Of a stretch of DNA of 64,000 nt, positions 27,735 to 40,600 are shown piece after piece (position 1 is the first letter of the stretch; every line of letters begins with the position of its first letter). This DNA is from Rhynchopus sp. YZ270_cl-10 (lineage: Eukaryota; Euglenozoa; Diplonemea; Diplonemida; Diplonemidae), in assembly GCA_964035575.1 (NCBI GenBank), contig OZ037876.1, forward strand, positions 1,364,001 to 1,428,000. Direction: 5' to 3'. Both the position numbers and the translations under genes were made by a program. The notes below the pieces were generated by a model. The model was not told where the DNA came from. It saw only the letters and a program-made list of their open reading frames with translations, and ran no database searches.

Positions 27735-28310
27735 CTTCACGCACTGAGCAGGTTCTAGGTTGCGTTATCCGGCTGGTGTGGTGGTGCGGGTGCGCGGGGT
27801 TCGGGAAACGTTATCTGGTTCGTGTGGTCGATAAGCTGGCTGGTGGGTGCGGGTGCGCGGGAACCTGCTGGTTCTAGGTTGCGTTATCTGGTTCTAGGTT
27901 ACGGTATCCGGCTGGTGGTTGGTGCGGGTTTGCGGGTTTGCGGGTGCGCGGGTTTGCGGGTTCTAGGTTGCGTTATCCGGCTGGTGTGGTTGTGCGGGTG
28001 CGCGGGGTTCGGGCAACGTTATCCGGCTGGTGTGGTGGTGCGGGTGCGCGGGGTTCGGGCAACGTTATCTGGTTCGTGTGGTCGATAAGCTGGCTGGTGG
28101 GTGCGGGTGCGCGGGAACCTGCTGGTTCTAGGTTGCGTTATCTGGTTCTAGGTTACGGTATCCGGCTGGTGGTTGGTGCGGGTTTGCGGGTTTGCGGGTG
28201 CGCGGGTTTGCGGGTTCTAGGTTGCGTTATCCGGCTGGTGTGGTTGTGCGGGTGCGCGGGGTTCGGGCAACGTTATCTGGCTGGTGTGGTTGTGAGGGTT
28301 TTTTGTTGCA
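27735..28310 (+). repeat. CG-rich satellite array, copy 1
   Basis: Interleaved repeats of TTGCGTTATCCGGCTGGTGT and GGGTGCGCGGGGTTCGGGCA, plus GGTTTGCGGGTTTGCGGGTG and a GTCGATAAGCTGGCTGGTGG segment. A block of about 255 bp is itself duplicated (27822 and 28076). Long open frames here reflect the repeat. Confidence 0.9.
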
Positions 28311-28523
28311 CCTGCTGGTTGGTGCTTTGTGGGTGGGCATATGTGGCCATGTGTTGTTGCACCACCATGCTTCCCTGAGAGATGGCTTTTTTTCTTGTGT
28401 ATACTGTATACTGTGTATATTTCTTTAGTGAGTTTCTGCTTTATGTGAGGTTCTTGGGCTACTAAAGTGGTTTGTGTTGTACTAGTCCTCACTGTAATAC
28501 TATGCTTCCCTGCTGACGGAGGG

Positions 28524-29640
28524 TGTACTGTGTACTGTGTACTGTGTACTGTGTACTGTGTACTGTGTACTGTGTACTGTGTACTGTGTACTGTGTACTG
28601 TGTACTGTGTACTGTGTACTGTGTACTGTGTACTGTGTACTGTGTACTGTGTACTGTGTACTGTGTACTGTGTACTGTGTACTGTGTACTGTGTACTGTG
28701 TACTGTGTACTGTGTACTGTGTACTGTGTACTGTGTACTGTGTACTGTGTACTGTGTACTGTGTACTGTGTACTGTGTACTGTGTACTGTGTACTGTGTA
28801 CTGTGTACTGTGTACTGTGTACTGTGTACTGTGTACTGTGTACTGTGTACTGTGTACTGTGTACTGTGTACTGTGTACTGTGTACTGTGTACTGTGTACT
28901 GTGTACTGTGTACTGTGTACTGTGTACTGTGTACTGTGTACTGTGTACTGTGTACTGTGTACTGTGTACTGTGTACTGTGTACTGTGTACTGTGTACTGT
29001 GTACTGTGTACTGTGTACTGTGTACTGTGTACTGTGTATTGTGTACTGTGTACTGTGTACTGTGTACTGTGTACTGTGTACTGTGTACTGTGTACTGTGT
29101 ACTGTGTACTGTGTACTGTGTACTGTGTACTGTGTACTGTGTACTGTGTACTGTGTACTGTGTACTGTGTACTGTGTACTGTGTACTGTGTACTGTGTAC
29201 TGTGTACTGTGTACTGTGTACTGTGTACTGTGTACTGTGTACTGTGTACTGTGTACTGTGTACTGTGTACTGTGTACTGTGTACTGTGTACTGTGTACTG
29301 TGTACTGTGTACTGTGTACTGTGTATTGTGTACTGTGTACTGTGTACTGTGTACTGTGTACTGTGTACTGTGTACTGTGTACTGTGTACTGTGTACTGTG
29401 TACTGTGTACTGTGTACTGTGTACTGTGTACTGTGTACTGTGTACTGTGTACTGTGTATTGTGTACTGTGTACTGTGTACTGTGTACTGTGTACTGTGTA
29501 CTGTGTACTGTGTACTGTGTACTGTGTACTGTGTACTGTGTACTGTGTACTGTGTACTGTGTACTGTGTACTGTGTACTGTGTACTGTGTACTGTGTACT
29601 GTGTACTGTGTACTGTGTACTGTGTACTGTGTACTGTGTA
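28524..29640 (+). repeat. TGTACTG heptamer array 1
   Basis: 1117 bases, about 160 units, with a few TGTATTG variants. Because 7 is not a multiple of 3 and the unit has no stop in this phase, all three frames read the same heptapeptide, giving spurious ORFs of 370-407 codons. Confidence 0.98.
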
Positions 29641-32482
29641 GGACTGCCCTCAGAATATGTTTTCCTTGGTCAGAGGCTCCATACAGGTGAAAGGTGAAAA
29701 GTTTTCAAGCAGCAAAAAAAAAAGTTTTGCCTGTGAAAGTCAAAGGGTGCCAATCTCAAGGGCACCCTGTGCACCCTTTTTCGGGACCAAAAAAGGCACC
29801 CTGTGCACCCTTTCTCGGGGGCCAAAAGCACCCTGTGCACCTTTTCAAAATCCAGTTCCGGGGGGTTTCGGGAGAGTTTCGTGCAGTGGGTTTTCAGGCA
29901 CCCTGTGCACCTTAGATACCTCCGGTGCACAGGGTGCCGGTCCGGTGCACAGGGTGCCCCCAAAAAATCCGGTGCACAGGGTGCCAAAAAATCCGGTGCA
30001 CAGGGTGCTTTTTAGCCGGGGCTTATAACGTGGGTGGCACCCTGTGCACCGGATTGCGAACCCGTAATGGCACCCTGTGCACCGGATTAAAAGGGGCACC
30101 CTGTGCACCGGATTTTTAGGGGCACCCTGTGCACCGTTTTTTGCGGGCACCCTGTGCACCGGATCCAGTGCCAAAAAGGCACCCTGTGCACCTTTTGGGG
30201 GCACCCTGTGCACCGGATTTGGAACCACTATGTCACCCTGTGCACCGGATCCAGGCTTCCAATATTACTCACCCAGTTTTAGAAACACTGGCATATTGTG
30301 TTGTCCAGGTTCGTGTGGTTAAACAGGTGTTTGGGCTTCACGCACTGAGCAGGTACTAGGTTGCGTTATCCGGCTGGTGTGGTGGTGCGGGTGCGCGGGG
30401 TTCGGGAAACGTTATCTGGTTCGTGTGGTCGATAAGCTGGCTGGTGGGTGCGGGTGCGCGGGAACCTGCTGGTTCTAGGTTGCGTTATCTGGTTCTAGGT
30501 TACAGTATCCGGCTGGTGGTTGGTGCGGGTTTGCGGGTTTGCGGGTGCGCGGGTTTGCGGGTTCTAGGTTGCGTTATCCGGCTGGTGTGGTTGTGCGGGT
30601 GCGCGGGGTTCGGGCAACGTTATCCGGCTGGTGTGGTGGTGCGGGTGCGCGGGGTTCGGGCAACGTTATCTGGTTCGTGTGGTCGATAAGCTGGCTGGTG
30701 GGTGCGGGTGCGCGGGAACCTGCTGGTTCTAGGTTGCGTTATCTGGTTCTAGGTTACGGTATCCGGCTGGTGGTTGGTGCGGGTTTGCGGGTTTGCGGGT
30801 GCGCGGGTTTGCGGGTTCTAGGTTGCGTTATCCGGCTGGTGTGGTGGTGCGGGTGCGCGGGGTTCGGGCAACGTTATCTGGCTGGTGTGGTGGTGCGGGT
30901 GCGCGGGGTTCGGGCAACGTTATCTGGCTGGTGTGGTGGTGCGGGTGCGCGGGGTTCGGGCAACGTTATCTGGTTCGTGTGGTCGATAAGCTGGCTGGTG
31001 AGTGCGGGTGCGCGGGAACCTGCTGGTTCTAGGTTACGGTATCCGGCTCGTGGTTGGTGCGGGTGCGCGGGTTTGCGGGTTCTAGGTTGCGTTATCCGGC
31101 TGGTGTGGTTGATAGGGTTCTCGGGGTTCAGGCACTTTATCTGGTTGGTGTGGTCGATAAGCTGGCGGGTGGGTGCAGGTGTGCAAACCCGCAAACCCGT
31201 GGGAATCTGCAGGTTGCGTTATCTGGTTGGTGTGGTTGTGAGGGTTTTTTGTTGCGCCTGCTGGTTGGTGCTTTGTGGGTGGGCATATGTGTTGTTGGCC
31301 ATGTTGGCCATGTGTTGTTGCACCACCATGCTTCCCTGAGAGATGGCTTTTTTTCTTGTGTATACTGTATACTGTGTATATTTCTTTAGTGAGTTTCTGC
31401 TTTATGTGAGGTTCTTGGGCTACTAAAGTGGTTTGTGTTGTACTAGTCCTCACTGTAATACTATGCTTCCCTGCTGACGGAGGGTGTACTGTGTACTGTG
31501 TACTGTGTACTGTGTACTGTGTACTGTGTACTGTGTACTGTGTACTGTGTACTGTGTACTGTGTACTGTGTACTGTGTACTGTGTACTGTGTACTGTGTA
31601 CTGTGTACTGTGTACTGTGTACTGTGTACTGTGTACTGTGTACTGTGTACTGTGTACTGTGTACTGTGTACTGTGTACTGTGTACTGTGTACTGTGTACT
31701 GTGTACTGTGTACTGTGTACTGTGTACTGTGTACTGTGTACTGTGTACTGTGTACTGTGTACTGTGTACTGTGTACTGTGTACTGTGTACTGTGTACTGT
31801 GTACTGTGTACTGTGTACTGTGTACTGTGTACTGTGTACTGTGTACTGTGTACTGTGTACTGTGTACTGTGTACTGTGTATTGTGTACTGTGTACTGTGT
31901 ACTGTGTACTGTGTACTGTGTACTGTGTACTGTGTACTGTGTACTGTGTACTGTGTACTGTGTACTGTGTACTGTGTACTGTGTACTGTGTACTGTGTAC
32001 TGTGTACTGTGTACTGTGTACTGTGTACTGTGTACTGTGTACTGTGTACTGTGTACTGTGTACTGTGTACTGTGTACTGTGTACTGTGTACTGTGTACTG
32101 TGTACTGTGTACTGTGTACTGTGTACTGTGTACTGTGTACTGTGTACTGTGTACTGTGTACTGTGTATTGTGTACTGTGTACTGTGTACTGTGTACTGTG
32201 TACTGTGTACTGTGTACTGTGTACTGTGTACTGTGTACTGTGTACTGTGTACTGTGTACTGTGTACTGTGTACTGTGTACTGTGTACTGTGTACTGTGTA
32301 TTGTGTACTGTGTACTGTGTACTGTGTACTGTGTACTGTGTACTGTGTACTGTGTACTGTGTACTGTGTACTGTGTACTGTGTACTGTGTACTGTGTACT
32401 GTGTACTGTGTACTGTGTACTGTGTACTGTGTACTGTGTACTGTGTACTGTGTACTGTGTACTGTGTACTGTGTACTGTGTA
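29641..32482 (+). repeat. Higher-order satellite unit, copy 2 (2842 bp)
   Basis: One full unit in order: a unique linker (GGACTGCCCTCAGAATATG...), a GTGCAC-motif cluster (29755-30250), a linker (CTTCCAATATTACTCACCC), the CG-rich array (30355-31235), a linker with CTTCCCTGCTGACGGAGGG, and heptamer array 2 (31485-32482). The next copy follows at a spacing of exactly 2842 bp with almost no differences. Confidence 0.95.
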
Positions 32483-35333
32483 GGACTGCCCTCAGAATAT
32501 GTTTTCCTTGGTCAGAGGCTCCATACAGGTGAAAGGTGAAAAGTTTTCAAGCAGCAAAAAAAAAAGTTTTGCCTGTGAAAGTCAAAGGGTGCCAATCTCA
32601 AGGGCACCCTGTGCACCCTTTTTCGGGACCAAAAAAGGCACCCTGTGCACCCTTTCTCGGGGGCCAAAAGCACCCTGTGCACCTTTTCAAAATCCAGTTC
32701 CGGGGGGTTTCGGGAGAGTTTCGTGCAGTGGGTTTTCAGGCACCCTGTGCACCTTAGATACCTCCGGTGCACAGGGTGCCGGTCCGGTGCACAGGGTGCC
32801 CCCAAAAAATCCGGTGCACAGGGTGCCAAAAAATCCGGTGCACAGGGTGCTTTTTAGCCGGGGCGTATAACGTGGGTGGCACCCTGTGCACCGGATTGCG
32901 AACCCGTAATGGCACCCTGTGCACCGGATTAAAAGGGGCACCCTGTGCACCGGATTTTTAGGGGCACCCTGTGCACCGTTTTTTGCGGGCACCCTGTGCA
33001 CCGGATCCAGTGCCAAAAAGGCACCCTGTGCACCTTTTGGGGGCACCCTGTGCACCGGATTTGGAACCACTATGTCACCCTGTGCACCGGATCCAGGCTT
33101 CCAATATTACTCACCCAGTTTTAGAAACACTGGCATATTGTGTTGTCCAGGTTCGTGTGGTTAAACAGGTGTTTGGGCTTCACGCACTGAGCAGGTACTA
33201 GGTTGCGTTATCCGGCTGGTGTGGTGGTGCGGGTGCGCGGGGTTCGGGAAACGTTATCTGGTTCGTGTGGTCGATAAGCTGGCTGGTGGGTGCGGGTGCG
33301 CGGGAACCTGCTGGTTCTAGGTTGCGTTATCTGGTTCTAGGTTACAGTATCCGGCTGGTGGTTGGTGCGGGTTTGCGGGTTTGCGGGTGCGCGGGTTTGC
33401 GGGTTCTAGGTTGCGTTATCCGGCTGGTGTGGTTGTGCGGGTGCGCGGGGTTCGGGCAACGTTATCCGGCTGGTGTGGTGGTGCGGGTGCGCGGGGTTCG
33501 GGCAACGTTATCTGGTTCGTGTGGTCGATAAGCTGGCTGGTGGGTGCGGGTGCGCGGGAACCTGCTGGTTCTAGGTTGCGTTATCTGGTTCTAGGTTACG
33601 GTATCCGGCTGGTGGTTGGTGCGGGTTTGCGGGTTTGCGGGTGCGCGGGTTTGCGGGTTCTAGGTTGCGTTATCCGGCTGGTGTGGTGGTGCGGGTGCGC
33701 GGGGTTCGGGCAACGTTATCTGGCTGGTGTGGTGGTGCGGGTGCGCGGGGTTCGGGCAACGTTATCTGGCTGGTGTGGTGGTGCGGGTGCGCGGGGTTCG
33801 GGCAACGTTATCTGGTTCGTGTGGTCGATAAGCTGGCTGGTGAGTGCGGGTGCGCGGGAACCTGCTGGTTCTAGGTTACGGTATCCGGCTCGTGGTTGGT
33901 GCGGGTGCGCGGGTTTGCGGGTTCTAGGTTGCGTTATCCGGCTGGTGTGGTTGATAGGGTTCTCGGGGTTCAGGCACTTTATCTGGTTGGTGTGGTCGAT
34001 AAGCTGGCGGGTGGGTGCAGGTGTGCAAACCCGCAAACCCGTGGGAATCTGCAGGTTGCGTTATCTGGTTGGTGTGGTTGTGAGGGTTTTTTGTTGCGCC
34101 TGCTGGTTGGTGCTTTGTGGGTGGGCATATGTGTTGTTGGCCATGTTGGCCATGTGTTGTTGCACCACCATGCTTCCCTGAGAGATGGCTTTTTTTCTTG
34201 TGTATACTGTATACTGTGTATATTTCTTTAGTGAGTTTCTGCTTTATGTGAGGTTCTTGGGCTACTAAAGTGGTTTGTGTTGTACTAGTCCTCACTGTAA
34301 TACTATGCTTCCCTGCTGACGGAGGGTGTACTGTGTACTGTGTACTGTGTACTGTGTACTGTGTACTGTGTACTGTGTACTGTGTACTGTGTACTGTGTA
34401 CTGTGTACTGTGTACTGTGTACTGTGTACTGTGTACTGTGTACTGTGTACTGTGTACTGTGTACTGTGTACTGTGTACTGTGTACTGTGTACTGTGTACT
34501 GTGTACTGTGTACTGTGTACTGTGTACTGTGTACTGTGTACTGTGTACTGTGTACTGTGTACTGTGTACTGTGTACTGTGTACTGTGTACTGTGTACTGT
34601 GTACTGTGTACTGTGTACTGTGTACTGTGTACTGTGTACTGTGTACTGTGTACTGTGTACTGTGTACTGTGTACTGTGTACTGTGTACTGTGTACTGTGT
34701 ACTGTGTACTGTGTACTGTGTACTGTGTACTGTGTACTGTGTACTGTGTACTGTGTACTGTGTACTGTGTACTGTGTACTGTGTACTGTGTACTGTGTAC
34801 TGTGAGTTGCTTTTCAAGCAAAAAAAAAGTTTTGCCTGTGAAAGTCATAGGGTGCCAATCTCAAGGGCACCCTGTGCACCCTTTTTCCGGACCCAAAAAG
34901 GCACCCTGTGCACCCTTTCTCGGGGGCCAAAAGCACCCTGTGCACCTTTTCAAAATCCAGTTCCGGGGGGTTTCGGGAGAGTTTCGTACAGTGGGTTTTC
35001 AGGCACCCTGTGCACCTTAGATACCTGTACTGTGTACTGTGTACTGTGTACTGTGTACTGTGTACTGTGTACTGTGTACTGTGTACTGTGTACTGTGTAC
35101 TGTGTACTGTGAGTTGCTTTTCAAGCAAAAAAAAAGTTTTGCCTGTGAAAGTCATAGGGTGCCAATCTCAAGGGCACCCTGTGCACCCTTTTTCCGGACC
35201 CAAAAAGGCACCCTGTGCACCCTTTCTCGGGGGCCAAAAGCACCCTGTGCACCTTTTCAAAATCCAGTTCCGGGGGGTTTCGGGAGAGTTTCGTACAGTG
35301 GGTTTTCAGGCACCCTGTGCACCTTAGATACCT
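32483..35333 (+). repeat. Higher-order satellite unit, copy 3, with extra partial copies
   Basis: Repeats copy 2 almost base for base to 34326 (one visible change: GGCGTATAAC for GGCTTATAAC near 32865). It then has a shorter heptamer array (34327-34804), a linker segment (34805-35024), a short heptamer array (35024-35112) and the linker segment again (35113-35333). Near identity means a very recent duplication or gene conversion. Confidence 0.93.
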
Positions 35334-36345
35334 TGAGATTGGCACCCTATGACTTTCACAGGCAAAACTTTTTTTTTTGCTTGAAAACTTTTCACCTTTC
35401 ACCTGTATGGAGCCTCTGACCAAGGAAAACATATTCTGAGGGCAGTCCTACACAGTACACAGTACACAGCACACAGTACACAGTACACAGTACACAGTAC
35501 ACAGTACACAGTACACAGTACACAGTACACAGTACACAGTACACAGTACACAGTACACAGTACACAGTACACAGTACACAGTACACAGTACACAGTACAC
35601 AGTACACAGTACAGGTATCTAAGGTGCACAGGGTGCCTGAAAACCCACTGTACGAAACTCTCCCGAAACCCCCCGGAACTGGATTTTGAAAAGGTGCACA
35701 GGGTGCTTTTGGCCCCCGAGAAAGGGTGCACAGGGTGCCTTTTTGGGTCCGGAAAAAGGGTGCACAGGGTGCCCTTGAGATTGGCACCCTATGACTTTCA
35801 CAGGCAAAACTTTTTTTTTGCTTGAAAAGCAACTCACAGTACACAGTACACAGTACACAGTACACAGTACACAGTACACAGTACACAGTACACAGTACAC
35901 AGTACACAGTACACAGTACACAGTACACAGTACACAGTACACAGTACACAGTACACAGTACACAGTACACAGTACACAGTACACAGTACACAGTACACCC
36001 TCCGTCAGCAGGGAAGCATAGTATTACAGTGAGGACTAGTACAACACAAACCACTTTAGTAGCCCAAGAACCTCACATAAAGCAGAAACTCACTAAAGAA
36101 ATATACACAGTATACAGTATACACAAGAAAAAAAGCCATCTCTCAGGGAAGCATGGTGGTGCAACAACACATGGCCAACATGGCCAACAACACATATGCC
36201 CACCCACAAAGCACCAACCAGCAGGCGCAACAAAAAACCCTCACAACCACACCAACCAGATAACGCAACCTGCAGATTCCCACGGGTTTGCGGGTTTGCA
36301 CACCTGCACCCACCCGCCAGCTTATCGACCACACCAACCAGATAA

Positions 36346-36347
<2 letters not shown>
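35334..36347 (-). repeat. Inverted satellite copy, proximal part
   Basis: Reverse complement of the same linkers and heptamer arrays (35450-35612 and 35836-35998), including CCCTCCGTCAGCAGGGAAGC at 35998. It continues through the linker to the edge of the CG-rich array, where LINE-A interrupts it. Confidence 0.92.
36338..36347. repeat. Target-site duplication of LINE-A, 3' side
   Basis: CCAGATAAAG here matches 47943-47952. The uninterrupted satellite reads CCAGATAAAGTGCCTGAACC, so this is the pre-insertion sequence doubled. Eight to ten bases, because two Cs may belong to the element. Confidence 0.9.
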
Positions 36348-36409
<62 letters not shown>

Positions 36410-36430
36410 CTAAAAAACTAAGGTTTTTTA

Positions 36431-36461
<31 letters not shown>
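36348..36461 (-). other. Poly(A) tail of LINE-A and internal A tract
   Basis: A run of about 57 T on the + strand adjoins the target duplication. A second T run (about 36437-36461) follows a short spacer (AAAGACTAAAAAACTAAGG), which may reflect an older internal tail or an A-rich 3' end. Confidence 0.8.
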
Positions 36462-37652
36462 CCCCGGTGGTCGGGGTTTTGAGTGTTTTTAGTGTTTTCT
36501 TTTTCCCGGAGAGGGTTGGGGGGAGGTGATCAGGGGTCTCAGGGACCTCGAATCAAAACAGAGGTGTCTTGACAAAAAAGGCTCAAAGGTGCAGAGGTCT
36601 GTTTAGCCTTACAGCAAATCCTTTAAAAAGGAAAGGCCTTGAGACATAACATAAGAGGGTTTTGAGACAGACAGAGGGGCTCAACAAATAAGACCTTCCA
36701 GGACCCAAGTTTTTTCTAGCCCACAGCAACATAGGTAGAAAGAACATGAGAGGAAGAAGGGACTTACCTGCATGTGAGATGAAGAGGGAAATAGGCAGAG
36801 GAGAAGGAGGGGCTTTTGCACTTCAGGGGTTCTTGATGGTCAGGGCTGGGTTTCTTCTAGGTGGAGATTCCCATGGGTAGACCGAAAAGAGAGAGAGTAG
36901 GTTGAAGTGGAAAAGTTTGGGAGGACAATAAAGACAATAAAGACAATAAAGACAATGTAAAACAGTTGAAAAACAATGACAATAACATACAGACAGACCA
37001 AGTGATGACCTCCCATGCCTCAGGGGCAAGGATGTTCAGCTGGTTCTGGATTAGTTTCCTGAATCTGGAGGGGGGGTGAGCGAATCATACAACCCTTCAG
37101 TATGGAAACGGAGTCTTGGGCAGGCCTGTGAAAAAGAGGAATAATGGAACAAAAGGACAAAGGTAGACAATATTAACAAGGGGGTGAATAAAATAAAATA
37201 TAGAAAATATTAACAAACTAGACAAGGGGGTGAGGGGTGTGGATTAAAAATGGGGGTTGTGTTTTTGAATTTTCTGTACAAAATTGGATCTGTGCACAGG
37301 GGGCATTACCCCTCTAACAGCAAGGGTAAAGTTGAAAATAAAGGAAAGGAAAGTGCTTCTTTGAGGCACTATGACACTTTGACAATCTATTTTTTGAAAG
37401 TAAAGTAAAAAGAAGTGCATCCTGGTGGCACTTTGACACTGGCAGACATTCTATTCTATTGTGTCTACTGTTTCTATTCTAAATTCTAAAACACTGGCTG
37501 GGCGACCTCCTGGGAACACCTCACACAAAAATCAAAATGATAAATGACAAAATAAAAATGGGGAAAACCACGTTTTCGTACACATATTCTTTGCTTTGCT
37601 TTGCATTGTTTTGGTTTGCTTAGTTTGGTGTTGTTTTCTTTGTATCTCTTGT
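36462..37652 (-). other. 3' untranslated region of LINE-A
   Basis: About 1.2 kb between the stop codon and the tail, with no coding potential. It includes a small ACAATAAAG tandem (36924-36955) and does not resemble the 3' region of LINE-B. Confidence 0.7.
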
Positions 37653-40600
37653 TTATTGAAAGTCCTCATCAACCGCGTCGACATCGATGGAGCAAGCCGC
37701 AGCACAGGAAGTGGCAGACGGGTGGGCGGAGGGTGCGGTGTGGCCACTTCCTGTCTGGGCGTTCATTGCTGCTGGTGCGGTGGAGGAGTCAGAGGTGGAC
37801 TGTGCGGCGGCGATGGGGGACTCGTCATCGCTCTCCATCATCACCTCTGCGGCAGTGTAGCGTCGTCCGAAGGGGGATGTGGGCTCAGCAGAACAGGAAG
37901 TGGCAGACTGGTGGGCGGAGGGTGCTGTGTGGCCACTTCCTGTCTGCGATGTTGTAGTGGGTGCCGTGGTGGAATCGACCCCATCTGGGTCTCGCCCTCG
38001 AGATCCTGGATCCAAAGCCAGCGTCACCGTCACCGTAGGGTCCCAAAGATTCGCCCTATCCCGAAAGCTCGTGTCGCCCATTGCCCTGTTGAGGCAATCC
38101 AGTGTGGACCGGATCTTCTTCTGTGCCGCCTCGGGAGCCTCCCAATTCAACGCCTTCCAGGTGTGGAGCCATTCCCGATAGGCCCAAAAGCACGCCACTG
38201 TGCCTAGCCGCGTATCCACCGCCCCTTGCCTGTGGTGGAATGCCTCCACCCACTGCTGGACGTTCCGCATCACCGGTTGCCCCATTGACAGGCAGGGGTA
38301 GCAACCCCCTTTCGACACCTGGTACCCCCACTGCAGCTTCCGCGCGATCTCCTCCACCCTCTGCCGCGCTTCGCCCTCCACATCATCTAAGCGGAAGGAG
38401 TCCGGCGGGGTCTCAGCGTCCGTCGGGTTCTCGACCGCGGGGGTGGCCTGCCTGGCATTACGCACCCTGTTCTCCCGTCCTGTCGTCACCCTGGCCTGGG
38501 AGACCCCCTTCCTACGATTCTGTGTGTCTACGAGCTCGATACCCTGCTTCGCGGTTCCCGGCTTCTTGTCCTCCCCTGTGGACGGTGCAGATCGCGGCAG
38601 GAAGGCCTGAGCTAAGAGACAGGACGCAGTGCGAAGCTTGGAGAAAGCCATGTCCTCCTCATCCCTCAAATCGCCATGCGAGCGTTCAGCGTCCCTCAGC
38701 AGCAAAAGACACCGCTCAGACGTGGCGTGCAGGAGGATGGTCTCCCGTCCCTGTATGGACTCTTCGTTGCCGATGTTGCGGCGCCCCTCAGCCTCCTGTT
38801 CCTCGCACGAGGCAAACCCTAACCGGAACCTCTGACGGCTCTCCTCTCTCCTCTGCGATGCAGTGAGGCTCTGGGCTTGCCTTCGGTTCAAGGCACCTGC
38901 CTTCGTCAGCTCACTCGTCTTCGCCGATCCAGGCTGCGCTCCAGCGGGGCTGCGGACACCCATCGCCTTCTCCTGCATCGTCTCACGTCGCTGCTCCGAC
39001 GATTTGACCTTAGCAGAAACGAAGCGAGATGCACTCTCGGATCTGGCCCGGCGCAAGAGGACCTCCGCAGCCTCCCGTTCCTGCCTCTGGCGTTCCTCCG
39101 ACAACCTCCTCCGCTCTGCCGACCGCCGGCGTAACTCTTTCCCCTCCTCTGGTGGGACTTCACCCTCAACCCCACCCTCGAAGCCCGATTCCCTATCCTC
39201 AGGTTCCTCGGCAAAGCGGGGTGGCGTCACCGGCTGGGGAGAAGCGTCAGTCTGGTGCAGGTCTTGCATCGTAGCGCCAGCCTGCTCCCAATCTCCTTGA
39301 GAAGAGGGCGGCATAGGAGGAGTCTCATCAGGGTGTGCAGGGTGACGGACCGGTGTCGCTCCTGTCTGAGTCTGGTCCACATCCATCTCCTCCTCCTTGA
39401 CCCCGGCTTGGCGCATCTCAGCCTCATGGCGCTTCACCATCTCAGCTACCTCCAGTTCCTCTTCCCTTTCCCATTGGTCTTTCAGGGCACCCTCATGAAC
39501 CCCCGCTCGTACACACCACCAAAGCCGCAGGAGACCCCTCTCAGTTTCATGGAACCGCATAAGGTCACGAACATGGGGAGCACCGTTGTCAATCGGGTCC
39601 TCATTCCCACGCCTGGTCCCTCTGGGCCCGTCTGGCTGGTCATCCATAGGGACCGGGGGCCCAGCACAAGTCACTTGGTCCTGGCTGACTCGGCACGCCA
39701 CGCAACAGCTCGTGCAGCAAGTCGTACAGAAATGTGACTCTGCTTCCGCTCCTTCGCTGTGCCCATCGCATCCCCTGCAAATGAACGGGCCTGTCGTAGG
39801 CTCCCAAAGGCATGTGTCGGCACGTAGAGGCTTCGCTGCGCAGAGGATCTTGACTGCATCGACGTTCAGCGAGAGGGTCTCAAAGTGCCCGGCGATTACT
39901 CCAGTAAAAACCAGTCCCAGGGCTCCGTGGGGGGCACATAGGCGAGGGACATAGATTTTGGGCACGGCGCCCGGGGAGACAAGGATTATGGTCATCTCGA
40001 GTACCTCACATAAGCCCATGATCATCGTTTCATCCGCCCACGTGGTGTCGTCTCTGCATCCTTCTCGCAATTTCCGTTCCATCCACGATCGACGGTCTCC
40101 AGTGCGCGCAGCCAGCTTAGCGTCACGAAGAACTTGGGCAACTGCCAGTTTCCGGAGGAGCGATGACGAATGGTAGGGTGTATTCGGAGCGAAGTTCGCG
40201 GCCAAGGCGTCAAACAGGCAGTCACCCACAGTGAAGCTGTTCCTCGTACGCGAGCCAAGAAATTCTGCCTGCCTGTCCACCGCCCAAGACTTGAAGACAT
40301 TCATATCTGTCAGAGAGTGGGTCGGGGAGAGGACCAGCTTCTCTAAGTTGTGTAGAAAAGATGAGGCCTCCTGATCGTCCTCCCTCGGTGTCGCCTGCGG
40401 GAATGTGGGTGACCTGGCTCTCTCAGCGCCCTTCATGTGCGTGTCGTGGGAAGTGTGCGGAGTAGGGGACGGAGCCGATGAGCGCACGTTACCACTGAGG
40501 ATGTCAGCTAAGCCGTTCTGAGACGCCGGACAAAAGGGGGAGTCCCTTGAGCACAAATCGCACACCAACCTCTCGCACCCCTCAGCACATTTGAAGTGCG

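Noticed and set aside
28467-32539. ORFs of 226-407 codons in heptamer arrays
   Set aside because: Repeat-made frames; identical peptide in all phases and no start context.
27082-33201. Cys/His/Pro-rich ORFs such as HRVPxxCTGCP
   Set aside because: Translation of GTGCAC-motif clusters in both strands; no conserved frame beyond the repeat.
30539-34181. 266-codon Gly/Val/Arg-rich ORFs
   Set aside because: CG-rich satellite array read through; duplicated exactly with the 2842-bp unit.
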